DNA of 64,000 bases from Lethocerus indicus (lineage: Eukaryota; Arthropoda; Insecta; Hemiptera; Belostomatidae). The DNA lies in NCBI GenBank assembly GCA_019843655.1, contig JACDQD010000005.1, forward strand, positions 5,917,575 to 5,981,574, read 5' to 3'. Each line of letters begins with the position of its first letter. Position 1 is the stretch's first letter. Both the position numbers and the translations under genes were made by a program. Shown here in pieces: positions 1 to 11,854 of the stretch. The notes under the pieces were generated by a model that was not told the origin of the DNA, did not search any database, and saw only the letters and a list, made by a program, of their open reading frames with translations.

Positions 1-623
1 TATAACAGTCTATTAACAGTGCAAAAGATATTGTACATTATTTGATCTCTGTGTTTCGAGGTAATTGGCCGTGGACAGAGTTTTATTGGGCGAGATTGGC
101 GTGAAGAACAGAACGGTGGGTTTAGAGGAGGGGAGTGACTGAGGTAGATACATATCTATCTAACAGTCCCAATACTCCACGTTACAAAGTCTCCCGCCGC
201 TCGATTCCACCTGTTGGCCGTCTCTCGAGACAAATTTCTTCGTAAATATTTGCCGAAGCCTCCGCCCGGCCGGGGATTAAATATCCCGCTTATAACTATA
301 ACTCGATTGTCGCCGGCTCGAATTAGAATTCAGTTTTACAAGAATCAATTAGCGTGAAATCCGGTCCGGTAATGATTCCGTGCCAACTCGGACCCGGATG
401 CGTTTTTTTTAGTATCAGGCCGATCGCAAAAGTGAAAGTAATAATCGAGTTTCAGACTCATCACTGCACGATAGTGAATCTAAATTGGAGGTCAAATCCC
501 CCCCCCTCCACGTCCTCTTTCACTATCCCCAAAACGATCCCTTTGAATTCGAAGGAAGGCACCGGGAGGACTCCCAGTCGGGAGGACTTTGTCTTCTGTT
601 TGACGAAAAAAAGTCATACTTAC
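1..623 (-). other. Intron sequence at the left edge, no feature seen
   Basis: This follows the donor at 618-623 of the last visible exon. I find no further exon of the family and no recognisable repeat. Overlapping frames on both strands here are shadows. Confidence 0.6.
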
Positions 624-853
624 ACGAGGTGGTTGACGTAGTCCCAAGCGAGTATCTTGGTGACCTGGTACCTTCCGTGCGATATGACTGCTATCCGCTG
701 CTGTTTCAGGGTGATGTGCTTGATGTGGGTGTAGACGTCGGTCTCGCCCTCCTGAACTTGGGCCATCACCAGGAAGCTGCCCCCGTCTTCGGAGAACACC
801 GGGTGCGATTGAATATCGATCCAACCGTTTTCGGCCGCCCTTTCCGAATGGGT
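624..853 (-). CDS. DPP-like gene, last propeller exon in the window
   Basis: Seventy-six codons plus GT, phase 0 start, donor GTAAGT. The peptide begins THSERAAENGWIDIQSHPVF, continues with SEDGGSFLVMAQVQEGETDV and YTHIKHITLKQQRIAVISHG, and ends at ILAWDYVNHLV. It aligns with the 'gWi......F..dg.sfl......eg.y.Hi..i' and 'lT.G...V..ILawd' blades. The second disulfide found in DPP4 at this blade is absent: the Cys after YxH is Ile. The coding frame continues left of position 1, where the rest of the propeller and the hydrolase domain must lie. Confidence 0.92.
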
Positions 854-1502
854 CTGCCGAACGCGTGAAAAATTATTTTTTTCGAGTAGCCAACAAAATT
901 TTATCAGGTATTTTATATTTCGACTAGAATATTTTCATTCAAAACTATATTCTCGGCGGTATGAATTTTTTTCCGCGATAAATAAGTCGAAAACTCGCGA
1001 TCTTATTGAAAAGGTATTACACCGTCAGGCGCACAATCCGAAATATTGAAGAATATTTCTTGGACTGTATCGTGGAGATGTAACATTGTGAAAATTTTCG
1101 CTTATTGAAGGTATTGATTCGGCAAGACAATCGGATGAGATGCGTTGACAACACTCATAAACTTTAAAAACGTAACAAAGTGGAACGTTTAACTAAATGG
1201 TTTGATGGAAATTCGCTAAATCTGAGGCCAAAACAACAACATCGAAGGACACTATCATTATCATTGGCTGAATTAATGCATTTTTCGAACGATTATCTAC
1301 CAGTATAGAAAATAGTATAGGAGACAATTGTTTGAACTTTAGTAGAACGAAGAATGGAGTACATCGTCAAGTACTTTTTTTATCGATCAACTATATTGAG
1401 CAACAGAAATATATCCCGAAGTGAAGCAATGTTTATCATATTTCTAATCCACCTGTACTAAATAAACATAATTGAAATTCTACTGTTGACTGAGAGTCTA
1501 AC
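854..1502 (-). other. Intron (649 bp), nothing recognised
   Basis: AT-rich intron between exons 1632-1503 and 853-624. No repeat or conserved block stands out. Confidence 0.8.
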
Positions 1503-1632
1503 CTCTGTGCATTCCCAGGTGGGTTCGTTGCAATAGGATATGACGCTGACGTTCTGCGATCTGTTGATCCAGACGGCGGAGACTTTCGTGTTGTCCCTGT
1601 TGACCCATCCCGCCGACGTTAGGTAGTACTCC
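1503..1632 (-). CDS. DPP-like gene, propeller exon with a Cys pair
   Basis: One base completes Gln, then 43 codons: EYYLTSAGWVNRDNTKVSAV, WINRSQNVSVISYCNEPTWE, CTE. It matches 'yYl..v.Wv.d..v.v.WlnR.QN.s....Cd...w.C' of DPP proteins. The two cysteines (YC, EC) correspond to the disulfide of this blade. Sequons NRS and NVS are present. The acceptor is TTTTTCAG and the donor GTTAGA is weak. Confidence 0.93.
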
Positions 1633-1866
1633 CTGAAAAAGACAAACATCCGTACTGAACCAAATTTCACGGGAAAACAGCCATGAGAAACAAATGTACG
1701 ATCCAAAACTAAAGATTTACCTCCTAAAAATTCGGCTATATTTAACTAATTTTGTGCCATGTTAGTACTGTACATACAATACAGTAAGGCCTGTATCCTG
1801 TAATCTGTTGACGAATTCCTACAGTAAAACAGGAAGAGACATAAGAAACCAAAATTTGATACTCAC

Positions 1867-1967
1867 TGTTTATCAAAAAATGCCGGCGGTTTGAGCTCGA
1901 TATGCGGCTGTTCGAGGTTGGTCAGGTTGGCCAACATGAGCCGTACCGTCGGGTTGGGAGTTCCAGG
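1867..1967 (-). CDS. DPP-like gene, propeller exon (PGTPNPTVRL)
   Basis: Thirty-three codons plus CA of a split Gln: PGTPNPTVRLMLANLTNLEQ followed by PHIELKPPAFFDK. The acceptor is GGAGCAG and the donor GTGAGT. PGT.NPTVRL is one of the most conserved S9B propeller segments. A glycosylation sequon (NLT) is present. A 234-bp intron follows, the shortest in the window. Confidence 0.93.
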
Positions 1968-2830
1968 CTGCTCCAGACCGCCGAACACAAAACAAAACCA
2001 TCATCAGTTTTATCCAACCCAACCTCTACCCTACAGTCTGTATTAAATCTGTACCCGTGTAAATAATCGCTTAATATTCGACTTATCACTTTACAATATC
2101 ACTTTGCGTCAGACGAGTTGATCCCCAGAGTCGCTGCGGCAACGAAAAGGGCGTGCTTTATACAAAGTTGAGTACGGCAGTTTAAGTAGTGCTTGTTTCC
2201 GAAAGTTTCGAACAAAGGTAGAACGGACAAGAAAATTAAGATAACAATGAGATAAAAACGAAGAAAAGTAAAAAAAGGAAAAGGGAAGAGAAAGAAGGTC
2301 AGAAGAATATATGCCGAGGAAGAAATACGGAGGAACAAGCGAGACATATAATATCCAACAAATCGAGGTTTTAAATCTTAATTTGGAAATAGAAACAACC
2401 CTAAGTTACCAAATATTAGGGTGCAAACGTGCGTTGCAGTTTATTTACAAATATCTCCATTTATATTTCACGTAAAAATAAATCATTGAAGATGGCAAAA
2501 AATTGCTATTCTAATTTTAATTAGAAAGAAAGAAAGTGAGGTTTAGAAAGTGATATAATGTCAAATTTAATAGAAATATCATAAAATCAAAGGGCGTGGC
2601 CTTACGCTTGTCAGGTGCCAGATCTTTCAATAATGTGTTTCCTGTGGCATTTCACGCAAAGATCAAAATGTAGAAAACAAAAGACTAATCGTAAAATTTA
2701 ATAAATTCTTCATTCGTTGCTAAAATTAGAGAACATTTTTTTACGTATAATTATCATATACATTTATCTATTTTATATCGTGCAGGAATAAATTGTAAAT
2801 AAAATATTCGCGGACTTTTAGGTAACCCAT

Positions 2831-3260
2831 CAAGTGCACCTAACGAACTTTAGTTAAGTACATTTCCGCACCACCATCAGGGGCACTAGTTTATCAGTGC
2901 AAGTGTACCGAACGGACTTTAGTTAAGTACATTTCCGCGCCACACTCAGGGGGGCGCTAGTTTATCGGTACAAGTGTACCCAACGAACTTTAGTTAAGTA
3001 CATTTCCGCGCCACACTCAGGGGGGCGCTAGTTTATCGGTACAAGTGTACCCAACGAACTTTAGTTAAGTACATTTCCGCGCCACACTCAGGGGGGGGAT
3101 AGTTTATCGGTACAAGTGTGCCCAACGGACTTTAGTTAAGTACATTTCCGCGCCACACTCAGAGGGGCGCTAGTTTATCGGTACAAGTGGACACACAAAA
3201 CTAGCGCCCCCTGAGGGTGCTGCGGAAATGTACTTAACTAAAGTTCGTTGGGTTCACTTA
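2831..3260. repeat. 71-bp tandem array ending in an inverted unit
   Basis: CAAGTG recurs at 2831, 2900, 2971, 3042, 3113 and 3184, giving five direct units of 69-71 bp. Each contains TTTAGTTAAGTACATTTCCG, CACACTCAGGGG and CTAGTTTATCGGTACAAGTG. A sixth unit at about 3190-3260 is the reverse complement, so the array closes on itself as a foldback. It lies in the intron between exons 4234-4056 and 1967-1867. A related single unit occurs at 37134-37210. Confidence 0.92.
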
Positions 3261-3567
3261 GGCAGATTAACTAGATTACTGAAAATAAACGACAAAATCT
3301 TAAGCCGATTAACAAAATCTATCCCAATGCAAAGTAGTCCCAAAAAACACAATTAACAAGACAAATATGTATATACACACGACATTCTACTCGCACGTGG
3401 GCACCTGACCATTTACAACAGGCCCCTAGACACTTAATCAGGAAGCGGCCGTTGTTCAAGAGTGAATCACCGAAACTTTGTCCTATAGTGTTCTCTGGAG
3501 GTATCCCAGTACCGCTCGTAATCAATTCGAATTTTCAACTGATGAAAAGCTCCCGGTACCCACACCC

Positions 3568-3630
3568 AGGGTTCAGTTCAAAACGGCGGACAACTAAGTT
3601 TTCAATCAATTGGAAATTTCAATCGGATTC
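3568..3630 (+). repeat. tRNA-like SINE fragment
   Basis: A degenerate B-box-like GGGTTCAGTTC is followed about 25 bp later by the tail TAAGTTTTCAATCAATTGGA and AATTT. The same tail follows the B-box-like sequence at 6406-6455. Only the 3' part is recognisable. Confidence 0.4.
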
Positions 3631-3735
3631 GACCGACTAATTCCAGGCAACCGACTGTAAAGAATTGAAGGGTATGGGGTGCTTTAAGAGAACGTGAAAA
3701 AAACGGAGACAGACCCAAAAAATGAGACAAAATGG

Positions 3736-4053
<318 letters not shown>

Positions 4054-4055
4054 AC

Positions 4056-4234
4056 TGTTGGGTACCGGACGGTGGTGGTAGTTGGGAATGTTGAGTGTAG
4101 CTGGGAGGGCGTGTTGTCTCCCAGCCAGGGGTAGGCGAAGGTCCTGACAACGCTGTCGTTGAACTGGGTATACATCAGGTGAGATCCGTCTTCGGAACAC
4201 CAGAGGCACCGGCGGTCGCCCCCGAGTATCTCCT
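4056..4234 (-). CDS. DPP-like gene, propeller exon abutting the (AG)n tract
   Basis: AG completes the split Glu, then 59 codons: EILGGDRRCLWCSEDGSHLM, YTQFNDSVVRTFAYPWLG and so on to TVRYPT. The family pattern W.SpDG..L.Y..FND..V and the RYP start of 'RYPK.G..NPTVrL' are clear, and the next exon supplies PGTPNPTVRL. The acceptor is TTTTCAG. The donor is the weak GTGCTC, and the intron turns into (CT)156 after only three bases. Reading frames that run on into the dinucleotide repeat are artefacts of missing this junction. Confidence 0.88.
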
Positions 4235-4754
4235 CTGAAAACAACACAACACAAATAATCAACAGAGCAGTTTCTAAATACGTCGGATGTGAAAAATAAA
4301 ACTTTAAATCAGTGCGCTCAAAGGCTGGACTGCTTTGAAAACGCAGGCACCAGCTACGCGTTTCGACTGATAAATAATCGACCTTAAGATTTATAAACAC
4401 GTAACGGAAGAATGAAACGTGTACACACTGGATATAGCTGTTAAACAGCTAAATCACGGTATTATTAAAAATTGTGTTTATCGGTTAAAAGAACTTCGTA
4501 GATTTGTTTATTCTAACAGCAGTATAACACGTAGAACGTTCAAAGTAGTAATTAATTACAAGAAATACTTGTTTGTTTGTTCCAATAGAGTATCGGTATG
4601 AATAAGCGGGTGGGGGAGGAGCCAATTTAATTTTTCTTCATTTTAAACAAACAACCCCTCTCTGACGTTGTTAATTCGTGGTGAGCGCGGCTCACGCATC
4701 ATCAAAGCGGTGAGTGGATGACGTCGGTAATCTCTTACGGGAGATAAGGCTTTA

Positions 4755-4860
4755 TGGGGGTGCGGCGGGGGTGGGTGGGGGTGGATGGAGTAAAGAAAGA
4801 GGGATAAAGGGGTAAGAAAGAAGGATAAGGAGGGAGGAGGGAGGGAGGGGGGAGGAAATA
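4755..4860 (+). other. G-quadruplex-prone purine tract
   Basis: GGGGTGCGGCGGGGGTGGGT continues with GGGGG, giving four G-runs with loops of six bases or fewer. A second cluster of G-runs separated by A or AGGA occurs near 4830-4855. The G-rich strand is the template strand of the DPP-like gene. Confidence 0.6.
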
Positions 4861-6374
4861 AAGGGAGGAGCCCGGGAGATTACATCCGAGTGTGGCTAGC
4901 CCGCCACAGATATAACGTCCGACCCCCGACGTTTTCTAGTTGGGCCCCTACTCCTGATTAGCACCCCCATTCAGATACGTGTTTATTGTTTCCTTGTCTT
5001 CCTGTCCGACCGTTTCGCGGACGTATTAAAATCTTCCCGGTTTCAACATTTAATCTCTGAGAACCGTCGACTACTCCGCCTCCGGGCGAGCACTCGAGCA
5101 TCTCCCTCGGGAACTTTTACAATGTGCATACATTTAGTTCGGACGTTATTGTCGCACTGTAAATTATCAGATACGAATTAATGGCGATCGTGAACGCTAT
5201 CTCAACCTATCACCGGTAATATTCTCGCGTGGAATCGTTTAGACAAGTCACGACATCGCTTCGTGTATTCCGTCACATGAGACTTTTTATAAAAAAAAAA
5301 ATACCTCCAGCGGGGTTTTCTGCGTCGTACCGTTATTTAAAAAATTGCGTGTAACACCAATAAAGTATATTATCGTTACGGGGTATCGCATTATGAGATT
5401 ATAAATAATGCCATCGAGGTTGGCCGTGCGGATGGAGACAAAGATTAAGTCAGGAATTTCGACGGACAGTTCTGAACTTATCCCACACGCAGACTGTATA
5501 TTCTACCGTAAATTCGATATTCGAGGATTGATGACGATTAACCGTGGGGCGAACCAGTGAAGTGAGTCTACCGGGGGAGTAATTCCTTATTAGGGGGGTT
5601 ACAAATGAGGGGCGGCATATAACAAGCGGAGGTATAACGTCGGTCGTTGTTCAGTCGGGTGAAATGGCGGCGTTCAGCCACCGCCATCCCCAAGCCCCAG
5701 GCTAATCTCGACCCAACAAATAGCCGCCACACCGGTGACGTCTCCATCCCTTTCTCCCCTACCTTCCACCCCCGCATCGTTCACTCCCTACGTCAGTTTT
5801 CATGCTCGGGTCTTCCTGGAAAATAAAAAAAAATTCCGAACACCGTGTCTATTTCCTCTCTCAAAATCTCCTATCGAAAGGTCATTATACGGGCCAAAAT
5901 TAGGAAAATGGCTATTAGAGCTATGCTTGAACTGAAAAATAAATAAATTCCAAACAGCTTATTGTTTAAAAATTACAATAGTAATTCCTGGAATGTTCAA
6001 GAGGAACTAATTGGTTTCGTCTTTGTTATAAGAACACTGGACTGCGACTTATGTCATTTATTTCATTATTAGGTATTTTATTTTTGTCGACTGATCTCAG
6101 GAAGGGCCCCTGAAAGCCGTGGGTAGTCAACAATAAGAACTATATATATCTGACCCCACCAGCGGGCAGTCCGCGAAGTCTTCGAACACTCGCACGAACT
6201 TTCATCATACAGAACTTCATATCGAAACTTACATTGGCGAACTGAGGGTTAGCGGCCTTTATATCCAGATTAGGTCGGGAAGTGACAAACCGGAGGATTT
6301 CAATTGAATACGCTGGTTGAATGCAGGTTCTGGACCTGTTTGGAGATCAATCGGCAATCAGTTCTAATTTGCAC

Positions 6375-6465
6375 TTGCTGCGCTCCGTACTCGGGGGGCT
6401 GACCCCGTTCGATCCCCAGTTGCTGACTTGTAAGTTTTCAATCAATTGCAAATTTGAATAGCAAA
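6375..6465 (+). repeat. tRNA-like SINE copy
   Basis: GGGGCTGACCCCGTTCGATC ends in a polymerase-III B-box (GTTCGATCC, 6407-6415). TAAGTTTTCAATCAATTGCA then AATTT follows at 6431-6455. Nearly the same arrangement occurs on the minus strand at 47676-47735. No intact tRNA cloverleaf could be drawn. Confidence 0.55.
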
Positions 6466-8116
6466 TATTCTTCCCCTTGCTCACTATAACCGTCTATTTG
6501 TCGTTCTAAAAAAAGGTTGCAACCAGCGGCATTATTTTTTCTTTTTAGTATTATTGCGAATAACTAATTAATTAAATTCTTAACTGTAGCCAGAATTTTA
6601 TCCTCCGGTAAAATACGGTAAACGAACACCTTAAAAGGTAATGGTAACATCTGCAGTAATGACCCAAGCGTTATTCTGATCGTGAGTAAGTAAGCCGTTT
6701 ATTTAATATAGGCAGGAATCATCGTGCGGATGATGATTAAATTACGCTTTTTCTTTTAACCTCTCACTTTGCGTTTTCAATTTTTTATTTCCAAGGATCC
6801 CACTTTCTTCATTGTTCGGTGAAAAAGAAAGTTAATCGTATTTGCGAATAGAAATTGGCCCGGTAAATATTGTACGGGGAGTCATTCTGATTTATTCTAT
6901 AAAAGGTAAATTGACCTTTAACGCTACCGGCCATTATTTCGGGGGCAATCAAATATTATACTATAATTATCGGTCAATTATCCGCTCGAGGGCCCAACAA
7001 TTAACGACTTGCCTAATGGCGAATAAATCGTTCATTTTTAACCTCGGCGGCCTCCCAAACTGACACGATTTCTGGGCATTAGAATCGAGCCTTTCCTCTA
7101 GTGACCGCGGTCGTAATTGACTCGCTTCAAACAAGTGTTCACCTCTCGTATTAATTTCCAACCGGAGTGTTTTTAACGCCCCAACCTAAATTTATTTATT
7201 AATATTCACATTCCTTTCACACTATTCCGATATTTAACATCCCGACACCTTCCTCGCTTCTTATGCGGATGACAAAAAAAAGCCTCTGATCCTTATCTAG
7301 TTAGCCTACATCATCACATTCCCTACAAGAACGCCTTTCCCTCATAGGAAGCTAGCCCAGGAAATTGCCAAAAAGCTGCACTTTTACTCTGACTAGAGCT
7401 CCTATCTAGTAAGGGCTGCAGTAGGATTACCATCGAGTACATTTGTGTCACTGTCACTAAATATAATTTTACATACGTAATATCTCATCACTACATCCGA
7501 AAAAAGGGAACACAACTGCTTAGCGGGTATTGAGTCTAGTTACAGCGCGTGGAGAGCTTCGAGGGATTTTAAGAGACGAAGTCTGCGCAACAACGACGGT
7601 CAAGTTTTGAAGGTTTTTTCCCCTCAAATAATGTAGAGAAATCGGTGGGTTTCACAGCGCATACACGGTGTAGGGCGTTAGGGAAGTTTAATTCCGGTAG
7701 AGCGACCGCTGTTTGGATAAATAGAATCGGGCGGGGGGAGAAAATCTGTGCCCCGGTTGAGGATTCAGGCGACTCGGGTGCCAGTGACAGCTCCCCCAGG
7801 AGATAGGCGACCGGTACTCATTGCCCCACTGGGGATTATGCATTAAATTCCGCCCTTACACTAATTATAAAAGACCCCGCGAACATGAATTTCCCACGGG
7901 CCGAATAGACTCAATCGCTCACAGCAATCATACCCAGTTTCCTATTGTAGAAATTACGTATATCATCGTTACGGTTATTTTCTATAGAAACCTCAGCAAT
8001 ACGTTGAAATGTAAGGCAACGGATTTTCGAATAGTTCGGGCCAATCTAACTTGACTGTCTTTTGTCGGTATTTATCTGTTCTGTAGGACTGTAAAAAATA
8101 TGAAATAAATAACAAA

Positions 8117-8190
8117 TTCTGACGTTTTCTGTCGTTCGGTACACAGGCAGACCGGTTTCGAACAGGTACTTGGAATACAGGATGAAGTGC
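8117..8190 (-). repeat. Possible decayed copy of the ribozyme-bearing repeat
   Basis: The minus strand reads CGAAACCGGTCTGCC and, about 25 bp later, GACAGAAAACGTC. This resembles the GAAACCGGTCTAGC...GACAGAAAACACG arrangement at 37566-37615. The CTGANGA part is not recognisable. Confidence 0.35.
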
Positions 8191-9227
8191 GGTGATAGAT
8201 CATTAATATCCGGTTTAATGATTACGCGGCGAAAACAACTATTGAATTTTTTGACGAAATATTGCCGCTTCGGGATGGCGTGAACGACACCTGCAAAGAC
8301 ATTCCTCGGGCTAAAAATTAACGTTTCCATTCCTTTCTATATCGGAACCGAAACCGTCCGCCCAGTCTCATTAGAGCGGATCGATCCCAATTAAACGAGG
8401 ACGAGAAAGTAATTAGAGATCTGGGACCCGAGGGCCCTTCTTATTCTCTGTAAACTGTAAAATAAGTTTTCGCCGAGGGGCCGGAGGACAACTGAGAGAA
8501 GTTGGCCGTTATAGGGTCGGAAGAACAACGCGCGGGAGGGAAGGCCATCACACTCCAGAGAGCATTCCCATCCGAATTTAGAGGAGGGATCTAAAGTTTA
8601 GATTACAAAAAACTAAAGTAAATAAATTCAACCACAAATGGGGAAACACCGAGTTGGAAGTATCGGGCAGCGTTAAGACAAGTCACCGGGGACGACCGAC
8701 GCGTTAATTCTGAATTAACAAAAGGGCTTATCCTACTTTTTGTCTTCATCTTAAGCCGGTTGTTAAACGTATATACATCGCTTTCATCCACCCCTGAGAA
8801 TCGTACCGATTGATTTTGCATTTTTACTCGCCGAACCCGGTAGTAAAGTCTACGTTTTGCGAATTTCGCGATAAAGTTGCCGAAATGTTCGTAGCGATAA
8901 GATGTTACCACAAGAATCGCTCCTCATAATCTCAATTTCAATATTAGGGAACAAAATATGGGCGGGCGCTAAATCTAGTTATTAGAGCGGTGCGATTGCG
9001 CCACTGCTACAGGAGAGAGAACAGTCTGTAACTGGAAATCGGAGCCGAAAATCGCGAAAAGACGAAAATAAAATTGCGCAACATTACCCCACTAGAGTTT
9101 TGTAAAAATTACAAGTCAGAGAGTATTTAGTGGTTATTTGGACCGGGCTAAACTAGACAGAGTACTAATTATTAGAAACATAAAAAGGGAATCTATTATA
9201 AGCTTGTTATGCGTAAAATAACTATAC

Positions 9228-9454
9228 CTTGATATAGCCAGTCGGGTACGCCATTGTAGATAACTCCCGGCTGTCCGGTGAACGTCAGCCTGTGGTTTGT
9301 CTGGTCGATGGGCGACAGTCTGAGGTAGACGTCGTTGTTGGAGACGAGTACGATCCTGGTCGTGTTTCCGCACCACCAAGCGCCCTCCAGCCTGCGCCAC
9401 TCCTCCACCTTAGAACTGGAGCCGGGCTCGCTCAGCCGCACCGGGATGTGGTGG
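9228..9454 (-). CDS. DPP-like gene, propeller exon ending DWLYQ
   Basis: One base completes the Asp shared with the previous exon. Then come 75 codons running HHIPVRLSEPG, EGAWWCGNTTRIVLVSNNDV, YLRLSPIDQTNHRLTFTGQP and VIYNGVPDWLYQ, ending with the first G of a split Glu. The segments NNDVY, LTFTG and IYNGVPDWLY are family hallmarks. A glycosylation sequon (NTT) is present. The exon ends inside the glutamate motif. The usual first Glu of the triplet is Gln here, while the second and third, which bind the substrate amino terminus in active enzymes, are Glu. The acceptor GTTCAAG is weak; the start was chosen because HIPVRL matches the family and the phase works. Confidence 0.92.
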
Positions 9455-10060
9455 CTTGAACATCGCACAAATACACCACCCCCCCGTTAACTAAACTCAA
9501 CTTACATATAGGCGGCATATGTACTCAACAGCTTATCCAATATATACCGGCAGACGGCGGTCAAAATGCATCGAGACGCATTCAACCGTCAGTAATATTT
9601 AATATTAAGTTAGTATAGTAAAATATCGTCCGCACTGTCACAACCCTGCTATATCAACTACCGAAGAATTTATTCACGATGAAACGTCTATCAGGTAATA
9701 GCCGTTTAAGACGTCTATCGGGTAATAGAGGTAATATTACAACAGTTAGGTTACTTTTTATTTTTGTTTTTTAGGGCTGGATTGTACAATTTTCCCATAC
9801 GAAATTGGTTTGCTGTCGCTCGCGGCAGTAGTAACAGTGCAGTGACAGGTTCGGAACGCTACTGACGATTTCGGAAATCCGAACAGAAATAATCGTACGA
9901 CATTGAATGTAAGTGGAAAAATAACTTTTACTCTCTGCGATTTCTCGTCTATTTCTTTGAATTCAGTTTTCGTTATACAAAGGGCGGGGAATTAGCAATT
10001 TTCTCATAGAAAACTCCAGAAGGTTTTCCGGAAAACGCAAACCTTATTGCTCGTACTTAC
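9455..10060 (-). other. Intron (606 bp)
   Basis: No exon seen. A short duplication is visible at about 9686-9732: ACGTCTATC(A/G)GGTAATAG occurs twice. Confidence 0.75.
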
Positions 10061-10113
10061 TCGTTCTCGACGTCGTATATTGTGTACATTGCGGTGAAGG
10101 TGTGCCTGAACAC
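10061..10113 (-). CDS. DPP-like gene, propeller exon carrying the conserved Arg
   Basis: Seventeen codons plus two bases: VFRHTFTAMYTIYDVEN with GA of a split Asp. The acceptor is TTGTTACAG and the donor GTAAGT. The motif RH(S/T)(Y/F)TA.Y.IYD is highly conserved in DPP4-like propellers. Its Arg is the residue that, in active DPP4, helps hold the substrate P2 carbonyl; it is retained here. This is a 53-bp micro-exon between introns of about 4.1 kb and 0.6 kb. Confidence 0.92.
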
Positions 10114-11833
10114 CTGTAACAATAATCGATACGGCAATTAGCACAGGTTTTGGGGTCCTCGACAAGTGTAAATAGCAGATGGTGGCGTTTTGAAAAAAAA
10201 AAGACGAGAACATTTAAAATTCGGTGTACAAGTTCGACTGGAGTGGAAACCGCTTCAATATTACTCCAAGTCTTTAGCGGCAGAAACTCGGTTGGCGTAA
10301 AACGAATTTTTTTCTTCGGAATTTTAACACGTAGATCAAATTTGAAATCGAATAACAATGCGGGTCGCTTAATCTTGATGATTCCAGTCTAATTTCTGAC
10401 GGTCGAAATGCCAAACACACTTAAAACTGTCAGAGCCAGACATCATAATAAATGAATTACATTATGCCTATGCTGCAATTCGCACACCTCGTTGTGGTTG
10501 TAATAAAAATTTATTTCGAAGGGAAAATTTTCGACTCCGGGCAGAGGAGACAAATAATATGCTCTCAAAGATCTATTGGTAATCAATTTTACACTGAGTG
10601 TTAAAAATGATACCGGTTTTAGTTGTAATGTTCGGGAACAATATTAATAGTCGAAATGCCTCGAGTCATTCATTGACTCCGCGAATCTCGATAATAAATA
10701 ATGAACAGATCATAAACAACAATCAAGCGAATGACAGGATACGAGAATCGTAAATGCGCGTAACAAGTTATCGGAACGAGTGCCACTCGTACCAGATAAG
10801 CGCTCTCGAAAACGCGGATAACAAAAATTGCACAACACACACTACTCGGGTTATTAAAAATTCAGAACGGCGCCCCCATCACTTACACTCCAACGTATTC
10901 CCTCTGTGCGCTCCGCTTACGCCTGCCGGTCATACCCTTTTTTTCTTTTTTTTTAATGTCGATTTCGAAAAGTAATTTGCATCATTCAGGGTGTAAAGTG
11001 GCGGCGGTGTGTTTCCACGGGAAACCCTTTACGAATAGCGGCAGGGAGGGCAAGGGCAGTTTGGCTCTGACAGCTTAACATTAAACAATTTCCTTGTTGT
11101 TCGACCGGCTCCGAGAGAATACTCTCGAGTGTTTGAATTTCAATTACAAAAACCGAAAATTTAATTAAAAATAAAAAAAACCCGAGTGACCGTAGTTTAT
11201 TTCGAAGTTGTGTACATTGGAAGGAGAAAGATTTTTTTCGTCAATTGACTATCAGATCTGCACCTAAAGTAATGTCGGGTCAATAGCTAAATCGATATGG
11301 AATCGTGAGTATATTTGTTATTAAAAACCGTCTAAATGCTGTGCATAAACCAAACAACTTCAAAATGCTTAATTTTTCGTCGTTAATTAGTTTTTCAAAC
11401 AATCTCAAACCGATACTATAACTGTAAGATGGAATCGCCCGACGAAACTTGAAAATCAAGTTGCGTGCCACTTCTGAAAATTATCCTTTAATTTTAATGG
11501 ACGAAGTTAGCAGATTGAATGGACAGCGTTAAAATTTGATACAGATTAGCTTTTCAAGGCTAGGTTCAAAACTCGGGTTCAATCCGGGGGGAATTTTTCA
11601 TTACATCTTAACGATCGATATAATCGGTATTTAATTTATAATATTTAAAAGAAATAATCGTCATAACATCGTACAAAATCCGGTCAATATTAACTGAAAT
11701 ATGGCTAGTAAACTTGTTCCGTTTTATACGAACGAGACTACATTTTCAAACTAATTTTGTGTAAATTACGTAACAAGACGAGCTTCAGAGGAAACTGATT
11801 TAAACGCTCTATCTAAGGTTCAATACTATATCA

Positions 11834-11854
11834 CCAGTGTTTGCCAAACACTGG
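11834..11854. other. Perfect 10-bp inverted repeat
   Basis: CCAGTGTTTG and CAAACACTGG are exact reverse complements around a single central C. It may be a hairpin or a symmetric protein-binding site; function unknown. Confidence 0.6.

Larger units (their letters stand above)
4235..9227 (-). other. Intron of about 5.0 kb
   Basis: No coding exon recognised. It holds two G-rich tracts (4755-4860), a tRNA-like SINE copy (6375-6465) and a possible decayed ribozyme-repeat copy (8117-8190). The remainder is unique-looking AT-rich sequence. Confidence 0.7.
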
